In this document: one piece after another, positions 55,815 to 64,000 of the stretch
How the letters are laid out: every line of letters begins with the position of its first letter
Numbering within the stretch: position 1 is the first letter of the stretch
Assembly: GCF_900104245.1 (NCBI RefSeq)
Contig: NZ_FMXN01000008.1
Span: 53,833-117,832 of the forward strand
Direction: 5' to 3'
DNA: 64,000 nt
From: Pseudidiomarina indica
GTDB lineage: Bacteria; Pseudomonadota; Gammaproteobacteria; Enterobacterales; Alteromonadaceae
The notes under the pieces: model-generated
What the model was told of the DNA's origin: nothing
Seen by the model: the letters and a program-made list of their open reading frames with translations, nothing else
Database searches by the model: none
Program-made: the position numbers and the translations under genes

Positions 55815-57205
55815 CAGTGTTGGGACTCTCCGCTGGAGGGAATAATTTTGGTGATTTCACCGCTTTGAACGAGCTCCGGCAGGCGTTTGTCGAACCAATC
55901 ACGGAGCATGCGGCCTTTTGGGGTGTTGTGAAATACCAACTGCAAGGGCTGGGCTTCACGTAACTCATGGATGTAATAATCGCCGTCGGACCAATCCGGT
56001 GCGGTGCCTTCGTAACTGATCACTGCCCCTACTCGGTTCATATCCAGCATGGCAAAGCAGTCGAGCACGGTGTTGGCCTGATAATAGGTTAAGCCTTCGG
56101 GCAGGAGCCGATGGTAATTATACCCGGACACATGGCAGATCGGGCGGGTTAAGGTGCCCGCTAGGCTTTCCTCCAGGTCGTCGTAGGTATTGGCATAAAG
56201 TTGTAGCGGGAAATCGTAATCGATATGCGTGCCTGAACGGATACTATCGGGAATCTCCTGGGTGGGGGACACACCAATCAGAATGTCAAAACGCTGTTCT
56301 GTAAAGCCCACCACCGAACGCTGGTAGCTATTGGTGTTTAAAATCAGCTTTTCTGAAACGGGTTGAAACACCGCCTTGAGGATTTCCCAATAGCTACCCT
56401 TGCTATTCATTTCAGCGCGCCCTTCAATTAATTTTGATGACGCGGACAATACCCCAAATTGGGGCAGTGTTGTAAATTGGTGGCGTTGTTCAAACACCAC
56501 CTGACGTTGTTGGAATATTTCGCTAATCCGACCGTTATCATGCATTTTTTCTAATACGGCGTTCAACCGTGGCACTAAGTCGGCGTATTGCTCATGCAGG
56601 TAGTGGTAACCAATAAACGAAAGCAGCGGGGTGAATACCAAGTGTGGATTGTTTTGATAACCGAGTTCTTGGGCTTCAAAATCATTCAAAATGACCGCCT
56701 GAACGCGCTGATTGATAAACAATAAATTGAGTTGCTGAACATCAACAGCTTGCACGGTTGGGCGAGTAAACTGATGTTGCTTCAGCAGTTGCAGAGTGGG
56801 TTGCACGCCCCCCACGTACGCTAGGTTATTCACGTCTTGCAAGGTGCATAGCCCACACTCGCGACGGTCGCCTACTAACACCAGTTCTGAGGCAAACAGA
56901 GGGAAAGGTACTTGGATTAAGTTGGGATAATATTCGTCCAGTGATGGCACCCGCCCCATCTCCCCAGCAATGCGGCCCGCATTGGATTCGGTCAAACTGC
57001 GGTTGCGTGGCATGTCGACATAACGGAGCGTGACGCCTAACTCAGCGTAGGCTTCTTCGAGAATTTGGGCGACGGAGTCCGCCACAGGGCTTGGGTCTAA
57101 TGTGCGAAACGTGAGAACGTTTTCCTGCTCAGCCGCAGCGGTGTACGCAGAAACTAACAGAGTGATCACGCTGATGAAACGAATAAGCCAAGACAAATCA
57201 CGCAT
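55814..57205 (-). CDS. Tandem periplasmic solute-binding-like protein
   Basis: A 463 aa exported protein with a signal peptide (about 1-24, cut after AAA). It contains two bacterial extracellular solute-binding domains (family 3 type) in tandem, at about 28-240 and 245-460. Each starts with a beta strand and ends with a helix of the form [18 protein letters not shown] or [20 protein letters not shown]. No transporter permease, kinase or cyclase domain is attached or adjacent. It is coupled to trmL and divergent from the cyanophycinase-like gene. A sensory or scavenging role is possible; ligand unknown. Confidence 0.75.
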   Translation of the reverse strand: MRDLSWLIRFISVITLLVSAYTAAAEQENVLTFRTLDPSPVADSVAQILEEAYAELGVTLRYVDMPRNRSLTESNAGRIAGEMGRVPSLDEYYPNLIQVPFPLFASELVLVGDRRECGLCTLQDVNNLAYVGGVQPTLQLLKQHQFTRPTVQAVDVQQLNLLFINQRVQAVILNDFEAQELGYQNNPHLVFTPLLSFIGYHYLHEQYADLVPRLNAVLEKMHDNGRISEIFQQRQVVFEQRHQFTTLPQFGVLSASSKLIEGRAEMNSKGSYWEILKAVFQPVSEKLILNTNSYQRSVVGFTEQRFDILIGVSPTQEIPDSIRSGTHIDYDFPLQLYANTYDDLEESLAGTLTRPICHVSGYNYHRLLPEGLTYYQANTVLDCFAMLDMNRVGAVISYEGTAPDWSDGDYYIHELREAQPLQLVFHNTPKGRMLRDWFDKRLPELVQSGEITKIIPSSGESQH

Positions 57206-57335
57206 TCCTTTTTACAATCTAGAATAAGCTCAAACCTTTTGCAGTATAACAGGTCAAACGATGATGCAATGCATCAATCGTTGACGTTTGCGGCAAATGC
57301 CGTTAGGTTGAGCGCCTCAATTTTAGGAGTCCTTT

Positions 57336-59030
57336 ATGAAATCTTCAATTCGCAATGCACTGCTTATGGTGGGTGCTTTCATTGGTTTAGTTGGGCCAAT
57401 GCACGCCACAGCGCAGTCTGTTGAGCGACCAGCAGGCCCCAATTATCAACTTTTCTTAATTGGTGATGAGCTGCAACTGTGTTCTAGCTTAGCGTGGACG
57501 GAGTGCTTTGATACGGATTGGCTTGACCCTGAAACCATGCGCACCGAGCGCTATATCAACCTAGTCGGTGACCCGGTAAAAGCTTTGCTGGATGATGAAA
57601 ATTGGCCCATACATCGCCATCAAATTCGTGATGATGTGAAGGATGCCATTGCGATTCTTTATGAACGCCTGAACATTGACGTGGTGACGGAACATACCTT
57701 CCATGAAGAATTCACGCGGCGGGTGACCAATCACTTATATAACAGCTTGTCTGAACGTGAATGGCACATGATTCTTGACCATTTGGAATTGCCAGCTCCA
57801 GCCGGTAAGCCGAACTTGGCGCAAATTCGCATGTTGAAGGTACGCGCGAAAGAAGACATCTTGCGTGCGATGTTGGCCGAAGCGGATAAAGTTCGAGGAG
57901 CGGACCAACGCGCACCACGGATTGCGATTACCGCTGCCGGTGCGCGAGACCCGTTCACGACAGTTGAACCGTATTTAAATGCGTTAGAAAAGCTGGGCGC
58001 CGAGGTGCGCTGGTTACCTATTGATGCAGCGGTAAATCGAGCACAACGCACCAAGCAATGTGATGATTTAGAAGAATTGCGTGTACAAGAGTTACATACC
58101 TGGCGTCGCGCGGCGGTATTCCCAGCATTGCACGAACATCAAGTTGAGTTCTGCAAGGCGCCTCTCGCAGGGCCTAAAATAGTGGATTGGGCCGATGCCG
58201 TGCTGATTGTCGGCAATAACCAGAATTTAGTGCGGAAGGCGTTTTTAGACCCGATGAGCCAACCGACCGACTTGATGACCAGCATTGCGCTGAAAATGCG
58301 TGCGAATCGACTGGTGGTGGCAGCTACGGGCGATGCAATGAACGCTTTAACCGCCAAAGCCATGGTTGCCGGCGGCTTGAGTGAAGAAGCATTGCGCGCT
58401 GGCGCAATTGCCGGAGAAGCCCCTGCGGCAAACTGTGACCGCGACCATACCTGCCCGCGTTCAATGAACGTAAATAGTGCAGCGTATCATCCGTTAGGTG
58501 GGGTGGGGTTATTCACATTCGCGACGTTGGACAGCCGTTTTTCAGATTTAGGTCGGCACGGACGTCTGTTGCGGGTAGCCGCAGCGAACAAAGTACCATT
58601 GGCCGTGGGGGTTGACCGCCGTACCGCACTGGCGGTGAACGTGTTAACTGGTGACTTTAAAGTAGTGGGAGAGCGCGGCGTGTTCCTAGCAGAAGCACCG
58701 CAAGAAACCGAAAAAGCGGTGGCGACTACTTTTCACTATCTAGTTGGCGGAGCCAGTGGGCGCTTTACCGCGGACAGCGTCACCGATATTAAATTCGCCA
58801 CCGGCGAAGGTGTGGTGGCCGAGGCCCCAACAACACGCTTCTTGAACGACCGCGGTATGGTCGACACCATGCGGTTGCTGTGCCAAGGCCGTGACTCGGT
58901 GAACTTAATTGAAAACGAGTTTCGCTTATTGGTGGTTGCTGATGATAATACGCAGCGGCAGCGCTCTGGCGGTGAGTGTCAGGTAAGTCATGCACGTGTT
59001 GGCCTGTCGTGGCAGCCAGAACGTTGGTAA
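57336..59030 (+). CDS. Exported cyanophycinase-like protein (peptidase S51 fold)
   Basis: A 564 aa protein with a signal peptide (about 1-27, cut after ATA or AQS). A helical N-terminal region of about 160 residues precedes an S51-like domain (about 193-465). Family features: [27 protein letters not shown] (the TGGDQ position), and [15 protein letters not shown] followed by [13 protein letters not shown]. The positions of the catalytic triad seem replaced: ATGDAM (330-335) for GTSAGA, R401 in LDSRF for the His, and R428 in VDRRTA for the Glu. Cysteines CDRDHTC form an insertion. It is probably a non-catalytic relative. Confidence 0.7.
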   Translation: MKSSIRNALLMVGAFIGLVGPMHATAQSVERPAGPNYQLFLIGDELQLCSSLAWTECFDTDWLDPETMRTERYINLVGDPVKALLDDENWPIHRHQIRDDVKDAIAILYERLNIDVVTEHTFHEEFTRRVTNHLYNSLSEREWHMILDHLELPAPAGKPNLAQIRMLKVRAKEDILRAMLAEADKVRGADQRAPRIAITAAGARDPFTTVEPYLNALEKLGAEVRWLPIDAAVNRAQRTKQCDDLEELRVQELHTWRRAAVFPALHEHQVEFCKAPLAGPKIVDWADAVLIVGNNQNLVRKAFLDPMSQPTDLMTSIALKMRANRLVVAATGDAMNALTAKAMVAGGLSEEALRAGAIAGEAPAANCDRDHTCPRSMNVNSAAYHPLGGVGLFTFATLDSRFSDLGRHGRLLRVAAANKVPLAVGVDRRTALAVNVLTGDFKVVGERGVFLAEAPQETEKAVATTFHYLVGGASGRFTADSVTDIKFATGEGVVAEAPTTRFLNDRGMVDTMRLLCQGRDSVNLIENEFRLLVVADDNTQRQRSGGECQVSHARVGLSWQPERW

Positions 59031-59043
59031 ATTAGGAAAGAAG

Positions 59044-59697
59044 ATGAAAGCATACCAAAAAGAGTTTATTGAGTTTGCCATTGAACGTGGCGTATTGAAG
59101 TTTGGTGAGTTCACCCTGAAATCAGGCCGTACCAGCCCGTATTTCTTTAACGCTGGGCTGTTCAACCAAGGCGCTGATTTAGCGCGCTTGGGGCGCTTTT
59201 ATGCGGCGGCGTTAGAAGACAGCGGCGTGAATTATGATGTTTTGTTTGGCCCGGCATACAAAGGCATTCCAATTGCGACTGCCGCCGCCATTGCACTGTT
59301 TGATGGGTATCAGAAAAACGTGCCGTACTGCTTTAACCGCAAGGAAAAGAAAGACCACGGGGAAGGCGGCAACTTAGTCGGCTCTCCGTTGCAAGGCAAA
59401 GTGATGTTGGTGGATGATGTGATCACCGCTGGTACCGCGATTCGCGAGTCAATGGAACTGGTGCATGCTAATGGTGCCGAATTGGCTGGGGTGCTTATTG
59501 CTTTAGATCGACAAGAAAAAGGTCAAGGCGAGCTCAGCGCCATTCAAGAAGTGGAGCGAGACTATCAAGCGCCGGTGATTAGCATTGTGAAATTAAACGA
59601 TGTGATTCAATACATTAGTGATTCTGAAGAGCTTGCCCCTTATGTGGAGCAAGTGACTCGTTATCGCGAGCAATATGGTGTGAGCGCCGACGCTTAA
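59044..59697 (+). CDS. pyrE: Orotate phosphoribosyltransferase
   Basis: Adds the ribose-phosphate from PRPP to orotate in pyrimidine synthesis. The 217 aa protein starts [21 protein letters not shown] and has [14 protein letters not shown], the [10 protein letters not shown] loop and the PRPP motif [20 protein letters not shown] at 59044 follows AGGAAAG; an earlier ATG would add 18 non-conserved residues. It lies 13 bases after the cyanophycinase-like gene and is convergent with rph, as in other gammaproteobacteria. Confidence 0.97.
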   Translation: MKAYQKEFIEFAIERGVLKFGEFTLKSGRTSPYFFNAGLFNQGADLARLGRFYAAALEDSGVNYDVLFGPAYKGIPIATAAAIALFDGYQKNVPYCFNRKEKKDHGEGGNLVGSPLQGKVMLVDDVITAGTAIRESMELVHANGAELAGVLIALDRQEKGQGELSAIQEVERDYQAPVISIVKLNDVIQYISDSEELAPYVEQVTRYREQYGVSADA

Positions 59698-59704
59698 CGT
59701 CGGC
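59686..59704 (+). terminator. Hairpin at the end of pyrE
   Basis: GCCGACG, loop CTTAA, CGTCGGC is a perfect 7-bp stem whose loop holds the pyrE TAA stop. A second stem (59713-59735) follows immediately. Confidence 0.55.
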
Positions 59705-59712
59705 TCTCCGAT

Positions 59713-59743
59713 GGCGCTTGGCTTAGGCCAGCGCCTGCTTTTG
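59713..59743. terminator. Bidirectional terminator between pyrE and rph
   Basis: GGCGCT-T-GGC, loop TTAG, GCCAGCGCC is a 9-bp stem with one bulge, followed on the plus strand by TGCTTTTGT. On the minus strand it overlaps the rph stop codon. Confidence 0.6.
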
Positions 59744-60436
59744 TAAGTCCATTAATTCACGAATGGCATGCTTTGCAAGTTTGAGCATGTCATTCATGTC
59801 TTCCATAGAGAAAGGTTCACCTTCAGCGGTCCCTTGCACCTCAATGAATTGACCTGCTTCAGTCATCACCACGTTCATGTCGGTTTCGGCTTTTGAATCT
59901 TCTGGGTAGTCTAAATCCACCACCGCATGCCCTTCGTACATGCCCACTGAGATGGCTGCGACTAATCCTTTCAAAGGATTGGTTTTTACCAAGCCCTCTT
60001 TACGCATCCAATTCAGCGCATCCACCAGCGCCACACAAGCCCCAGTAATGGCTGCCGTGCGTGTGCCACCGTCGGCTTGCAGCACGTCACAGTCGATGGT
60101 GATGGTGTTTTCGCCTAACGCGGCTAAATCCACACACGCCCGCAAAGAACGGCCAATTAAGCGTTGGATTTCAACGGTCCGTCCACCTTGTTTGCCACGT
60201 GCTGCTTCTCGGTCCATTCGTGAATGAGTGGAGCGTGGGAGCATCCCGTATTCAGCAGTCACCCAGCCTTGCCCTTTGCCTTTTAAAAAACGAGGCACGC
60301 TGCGATCAACACTCGCGGTGCAAAGCACTTTGGTGTCACCAAACTCAATTAACACTGAGCCTTCGGCATGGCGGGTAAAATGCCGAGTAATGGTTACCGG
60401 GCGAGTCTGTTGTGCCGTACGGCCGCTTGGACGCAT
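59723..60436 (-). CDS. rph: RNase PH
   Basis: Phosphorolytic exoribonuclease that trims tRNA 3' ends. The 237 aa protein has [18 protein letters not shown] at the start, [42 protein letters not shown] (catalytic region) and [17 protein letters not shown]. It appears complete, unlike the frameshifted rph of E. coli K-12. It is divergent from yicC. Confidence 0.98.
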   Translation of the reverse strand: MRPSGRTAQQTRPVTITRHFTRHAEGSVLIEFGDTKVLCTASVDRSVPRFLKGKGQGWVTAEYGMLPRSTHSRMDREAARGKQGGRTVEIQRLIGRSLRACVDLAALGENTITIDCDVLQADGGTRTAAITGACVALVDALNWMRKEGLVKTNPLKGLVAAISVGMYEGHAVVDLDYPEDSKAETDMNVVMTEAGQFIEVQGTAEGEPFSMEDMNDMLKLAKHAIRELMDLQKQALA

Positions 60437-60554
60437 GGGAAGCTCCTATTCTGTGATGCTAAAAAGTGGCGGGATTATATCAGAACTTCGAGCAAAATTC
60501 CGTTGCTTTAGAAGAGGTGGTAAACTATCGCCATTCACATTTTGAGGATAAATC

Positions 60555-61418
60555 ATGATTCAATCAATGACCGGCTATGCACGCCACGAATTTAAAGCCG
60601 ACTGGGGCACCGCAACTTGGGAAATGCGGTCGGTGAACCAGCGTTTCTTAGAAACTTATTTCCGGCTGCCCGAGCAAATTCGGTCGTTGGAGAACCCGTT
60701 GCGGGAGCGGTTGCGCAAGCAGTTACAGCGCGGCAAAGTTGAGTGCAACTTGCGCCTGCAAATTGAGCAGAAAACCGAAGGTGGATTATGTTTAAACGAA
60801 GAGCTGGCACGCAGCTTGATCTCCTCCGCGAATTGGGTAGCGAACCAAAGTAGCAGCGCCCAAATCAACCCTCTTGATGTATTACGTTGGCCAGGCGTGG
60901 TGGCGCAACAAGAAGACGATATGGATGCCATTCAAGCCGATGTGATGGCTGCCTTTGACGCATGCTTGGCCGAGTTCATTGAGAACCGAGCCAGCGAAGG
61001 CAAAGCGCTAGAGCGCCTGATTGAGGAGCGGCTGGATGGCATTGCGGAGCAAGTGACCTTTGTTCGTGGCCGCATGCCTGAAGTGTTGCAGTGGCAGCGT
61101 GAAAAGCTCTTGGCTCGCTTTGAAGACGCCAGCATTGAGCTGGACCCCCAGCGCCTGGAAACTGAAATGGTATTGCTGGCGCAAAAAACCGACGTGGCCG
61201 AAGAACTAGACCGTTTGTCTGCCCACGTGGTGGAAACCCGTAAAATTCTTCGCAAAGGCGGGGCATGCGGCCGTCGCTTAGATTTCATGATGCAAGAGTT
61301 CAACCGCGAAGCCAATACCCTCGGCTCCAAATCCATCAACACCGACATCACCGCCGCCGCCGTCGAGCTCAAGGTGCTGATTGAGCAAATGCGCGAGCAG
61401 ATCCAGAATATTGAATAA
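60555..61418 (+). CDS. yicC: YicC-family endoribonuclease
   Basis: A 287 aa protein of the YicC/YloC family, members of which are RNA-binding endoribonucleases. It starts MIQSMTGYARHE and ends in the highly conserved stretch NREANTLGSKSINTDITAAAVELKVLIEQMREQIQN. The 3' end of yicC is a known integration target of mobilisable genomic islands in Vibrio and relatives. Here an integrase relic begins less than 200 bases after the stop. A GGATAAATC ribosome site precedes the ATG. Confidence 0.95.
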   Translation: MIQSMTGYARHEFKADWGTATWEMRSVNQRFLETYFRLPEQIRSLENPLRERLRKQLQRGKVECNLRLQIEQKTEGGLCLNEELARSLISSANWVANQSSSAQINPLDVLRWPGVVAQQEDDMDAIQADVMAAFDACLAEFIENRASEGKALERLIEERLDGIAEQVTFVRGRMPEVLQWQREKLLARFEDASIELDPQRLETEMVLLAQKTDVAEELDRLSAHVVETRKILRKGGACGRRLDFMMQEFNREANTLGSKSINTDITAAAVELKVLIEQMREQIQNIE

Positions 61419-61455
61419 TTTTCTTTACGCTGTCTGATATTTTTCTGATGCTTCC

Positions 61456-61484
61456 AAAGCCCTTTTAGATAAAGGGCTTTTTTG
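61456..61484 (+). terminator. Intrinsic terminator of yicC
   Basis: AAAGCCCTTT, loop TAGAT, AAAGGGCTTT is a perfect 10-bp stem continuing into a T-run ending near 61483. Confidence 0.9.
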
Positions 61485-61526
61485 TTTCTGGAGCTTCCTG
61501 ATTTTTCCGTTACGTAGCAATTTTGT

Positions 61527-61578
61527 GGTGAGTGCGGCGGTGAGTATGAAACAGTTGTGAAAAACCAGAATGGTGAGT
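61527..61578. repeat. Three direct repeats GGTGAGT before the integrase
   Basis: GGTGAGT occurs at 61527-61533, 61539-61545 and 61572-61578. The first two are 12 bases apart. They lie between the yicC terminator and the integrase start, where arm-type binding sites of tyrosine integrases are usually found. Confidence 0.5.
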
Positions 61579-61614
61579 ACCTTTCTAGCCATAGATTAAA
61601 AAGAGGTACACACC

Positions 61615-62839
61615 ATGGCAGCGCTTACTGCTACAAAAATTGCAGCACTGGATCGTTCAAAGTAAAACGGTAAATTCGCAGATGGTCTTGGGCTTTATTT
61701 CGTGGTGCCCAAAAAGGGCCATTCTTACTGGTCGTATCGTTACACTGTCCATGGTAAGCGCCGTGAAATGACCCTAGGTAAGTACCCATTTATGGGATTG
61801 GCCGATGCTCGCGGTGAACTGTTACTGAAAAAGCGTGAGTTACTCAATGGACTTGACCCTTTGGTAGCCAGGAAGAGGGAGGCTTGGTCGGGCATTGAAA
61901 CTATGGACCATTTGTTCGAAGACTGGTTTGCCAATGATATTAAGCCAAGATTGAAACATCCGAACATTCCTGCTCGATTGTACCGAAAGGAGATGAAGCC
62001 GGTAATCGGCGATATGCGAATTGAGCAGGTTACTGCTAGGGATGTTCGAGAAGTGTTAGAACGGGTAAAGTTGAGCGGACGGCCAAGCATTGTGAATGAC
62101 GTTTTGATATATGAAGCAGTTGTTTCGTCATGCGGTGAAGCTTGATTTAACCCTGAATAACCCGGCATCAGCATTTGGTACCAATGATGCCGGGGGAATC
62201 GAGAAATCTCGAGATCGCGCGCTTTCTCTCGCAGAAATCAGAGAGGCAACTAAGGTTTTCCGGAAGCATATGGACCGCTTCGGTATGGATAACTACATTG
62301 CCGTTAGTTTATATCTGGTGCTTGGCGTCCGTAAAACTGAACTGACTGAAGCACCATGGAGTGAGCTGGATTTAGTTAAAGCAGAATGGGAAATACCGGA
62401 TGAGCGGGTGAAGAAAGGTAAAGGTATTGTGATACCACTGCCAAGCCAAGCGGTTGAATGGTTTCACATGCTAAAAGCGCGGTCATTCGGTTCAGATTAT
62501 GTTCTACCAGCGCGAAGAGGTTCGAATAGACCTTTCATCGGTGGAGACACCATTAATCGTGCAATCAATAAAATGTTTGGCATCGAACAAGGCCGAAAAC
62601 GGCCCGGACCTAACTTGATGGGAGACATAGAGCATTTTACTGTACATGACTTACGCCGTACCTTTCGCAGCCAAGTATCAGCACTAGGCTTCAGTGGTGC
62701 TGTTGGTGAGCGGGCCATAAACCATAGTTTGAAAGGCGTGGAAGGTATTTATGACTGTTACGATTACTATGAAGAACGGCGACAGGTGCACCAGAAGGTT
62801 GCTGATGTGATTGAGCCGCTGGTTTGGGTGGGTTTTTAG
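61615..62839 (+). pseudogene. Tyrosine integrase of a yicC-associated island, broken
   Basis: A phage P4/CP4-type integrase (about 400 aa when intact). ATG at 61615 follows AAGAGGT, but codon 17 is TAA (61663-61665), then the frame continues as FADGLGLYFVVPKKGHSYW, a typical DUF4102 N-terminal domain. A second break near 62108 moves the reading by one base: the first part ends SIVNDVLIY and the rest continues KQLFRHAVKLDL. The C-terminal part keeps the catalytic residues: Arg in LVLGVRKTEL, HDLRRTFRS and INHSLKGVEGIYDCYDY with the Tyr. Two lesions imply loss of function. Confidence 0.85.
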
Positions 62840-62923
62840 TAGTCCAAGGCTGTTCTGGTCAAGAGCAAACTCAAGGGTTAAAGTAACTTAATTAGCGAGA
62901 TTCCCTCGAAAGGAAGTCAAACA

Positions 62924-63718
62924 ATGAAATTCGAAGAATTCACTAGCGGTGAGAAAAAGCAACAGTATCAGTATAAAAGCTTTTCACCGGTCACAGTAAA
63001 CCGTGAATGGACGTGGGAAGATCCGGTAATTAACACTCTGCTCGAAAGAGCATCGAGATCATTAGCAGAGCTTGATGCTTTTACGCTCATAGTGCCTGAT
63101 GTAGATCTTTTCATTCAGATGCATATTACGAAGGAAGCTAATAACTCATCACGTATTGAAGGAACTCAGACCCAAATTGACGAGGCAGTATTAGATGCTG
63201 AACAGATATCGCCAGAGAAAAGGGATGACTGGGGCGAGGTACGTAATTATGTTCAGGCCATTAATGAGGCGATAGCAGAGCTTGAGCAAACGCCGTTGTC
63301 TAACCGACTTTTAAAGCATACTCATGCCATTTTGATGCAGGGCGTTCGAGGCGAGAACAAATCACCCGGTGAGTTTAGAACAAGTCAAAACTGGATTGGC
63401 GGGAGCGGTTTAACCGACGCAGCATTTATACCACCACATCAGAGTGAGGTGGTTGACTTAATGAGCGACCTCGAAATGTTCTGGCACAATGAGAATGTGA
63501 ACGTACCTGAGCTGATTCGAATTGCCTTGAGCCATTACCAGTTCGAGACGATTCATCCATTTTTAGATGGGAATGGGCGAATCGGGCGCCTTCTAATCAC
63601 GCTTTATTTGGTTAATAAGGGCTTATTAAGGAAACCATCGTTATATCTCTCTGAATTTTTTGAGCGAAATAGAGGTAGCTACTGTAATCCCCCCATTTTA
63701 AGCAGCAGTTATTCGTAG
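62924..63718 (+). pseudogene. Fic-family AMP-transferase, truncated by an IS element
   Basis: The first 253 residues are a Fic protein: an N-terminal domain with the inhibitory-helix motif SSRIEGT (E79), then the Fic core with [12 protein letters not shown] (H211), the AMP-transfer motif. Family members are about 370 aa; the C-terminal winged-helix part is missing. After Tyr253 the sequence switches to IS3-family DNA (first base 63683), adding 11 unrelated residues before a stop. A GGAAG ribosome site precedes the ATG. The catalytic motif survives, so an active fragment is possible. Confidence 0.88.
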
Positions 63719-64000
63719 AATTAATGAACCGCTTGCGTTAATTGTTTTGGCGGAATGCCTCCGATAGCTGTATTAGGCCTTTCGTTGTTATAAAGCCAAA
63801 GCCACTGAGTGGCAAGTTCTTGTGCATGTTCAACACTTTCAAACAGGTGTAAATCGAGCCATTCATGCCGCACTGTTCGATTAAATCGTTCAACATAGGC
63901 ATTCTGAGTCGGTTTACCTGGTTGAATGTAGAGCATCGTAATTTGATGTTTTTCAGCCCAGTTAATCAGCTCGCTTGACAAATATTCTGGGCCATTGTCG
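63683..64000 (-). mobile_element. IS3-family insertion sequence, partial
   Basis: One end of the element is TGTAATCCCCCCATTTTAAG, starting at 63683 with the TG expected of IS3-family ends. It cuts the fic gene. The other end, and so the 3-base target duplication, is outside the window. The transposase is read on the minus strand, with its C-terminus next to this end. Confidence 0.8.
63721..64000 (-). CDS. IS3-family transposase OrfB, C-terminal part
   Basis: The last 92 residues of an integrase-core (rve, DDE) transposase. DNGPEYLSSELINWA holds the second catalytic Asp, and the third catalytic residue Glu lies in NAYVERFNRTVRHEWLD. WLYNNERPNTAIGGIPPKQL is the typical IS3 OrfB ending. The N-terminal part continues past the right edge, so whether the gene is whole cannot be told. 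Confidence 0.93.
   Translation of the reverse strand, partial: DNGPEYLSSELINWAEKHQITMLYIQPGKPTQNAYVERFNRTVRHEWLDLHLFESVEHAQELATQWLWLYNNERPNTAIGGIPPKQLTQAVH

Noticed and set aside
60932..61372. 146-codon open frame on the minus strand
   Set aside because: Antisense to the conserved C-terminal half of yicC; Ser/Arg-rich shadow product.
1..64000. CRISPR arrays, tRNA or rRNA genes
   Set aside because: No regularly spaced repeats were seen, and no cloverleaf or rRNA-like stretch was recognised between the genes; all gaps are under 300 bases and were read by eye only.

Overview
The window is a dense chromosomal stretch from a gammaproteobacterium. The argH(A) fusion, the hut cluster, the metJ/metL pair, the pyrE-rph-yicC order and the overall protein style point to the Alteromonadales, most likely Idiomarina, Pseudidiomarina or a close relative. 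That assignment is inference from gene content, since no rRNA or tRNA gene is present. About 61 kb is core chromosome. The last ~2.4 kb, after yicC, is a decayed genomic island.

Layout. 1-4.5 kb, minus strand: type IV pilus assembly genes pilM, pilN, a fused pilO-pilP and pilQ, then aroK, which runs off the left edge. 4.6-7.1 kb: the bifunctional peptidoglycan synthase mrcA. 7.1-10.1 kb: metL and metJ, divergent, with a tandem met-box-like array between them. 10.1-16 kb, minus strand: the arginine operon argC-B-F-G-H(A), headed by two ARG boxes in classical spacing. 16-25 kb, plus strand: rpmE, maeB, priA, argS, ftsN, hslV, hslU, rraA. 25-31.3 kb: histidine utilisation (hutG; hutI divergent from hutC-U-H with a HutC operator). 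31.3-34 kb: a DksA-like zinc-finger protein, a GNAT-hotdog protein, dtd and a YihY-family protein. 34-39 kb: a DUF2959 lipoprotein, an AcrR-type TetR regulator with its operator, a hemolysin III protein, typA and a CNNM/CBS protein. 39.2-47.8 kb: a Fur-controlled TonB receptor divergent from a PepSY-DUF2271 fusion and a DUF4198 protein, then an RND efflux pair. 48-52.2 kb: the nitrogen regulon core glnA, a small membrane protein, ntrB and ntrC, with NtrC sites and a sigma-54 promoter. 52.2-55.4 kb: cpxRA with a Cpx box, then pldB. 55.3-61.4 kb: trmL, a tandem periplasmic binding protein, an exported cyanophycinase-like protein, pyrE, rph and yicC. 61.5-64 kb: a broken tyrosine integrase at the yicC 3' end, a Fic gene cut by an IS3-family element, and that element running off the right edge.

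Regulation is unusually readable here: ArgR, MetJ, HutC, Fur, NtrC/sigma-54, CpxR and AcrR-type sites all sit where their regulons predict. The observations most worth a second look are a 16-bp stem that buries the Shine-Dalgarno and start codon of heat-shock gene hslV just downstream of a sigma-32-like promoter; a cyanophycinase-family protein in which all three catalytic positions appear replaced; the PepSY-DUF2271 fusion in an iron-controlled operon; the PilO-PilP fusion; and the yicC-associated island with a doubly broken integrase. No gene-free gap exceeds 300 bases, and no tRNA, rRNA or CRISPR array was seen.
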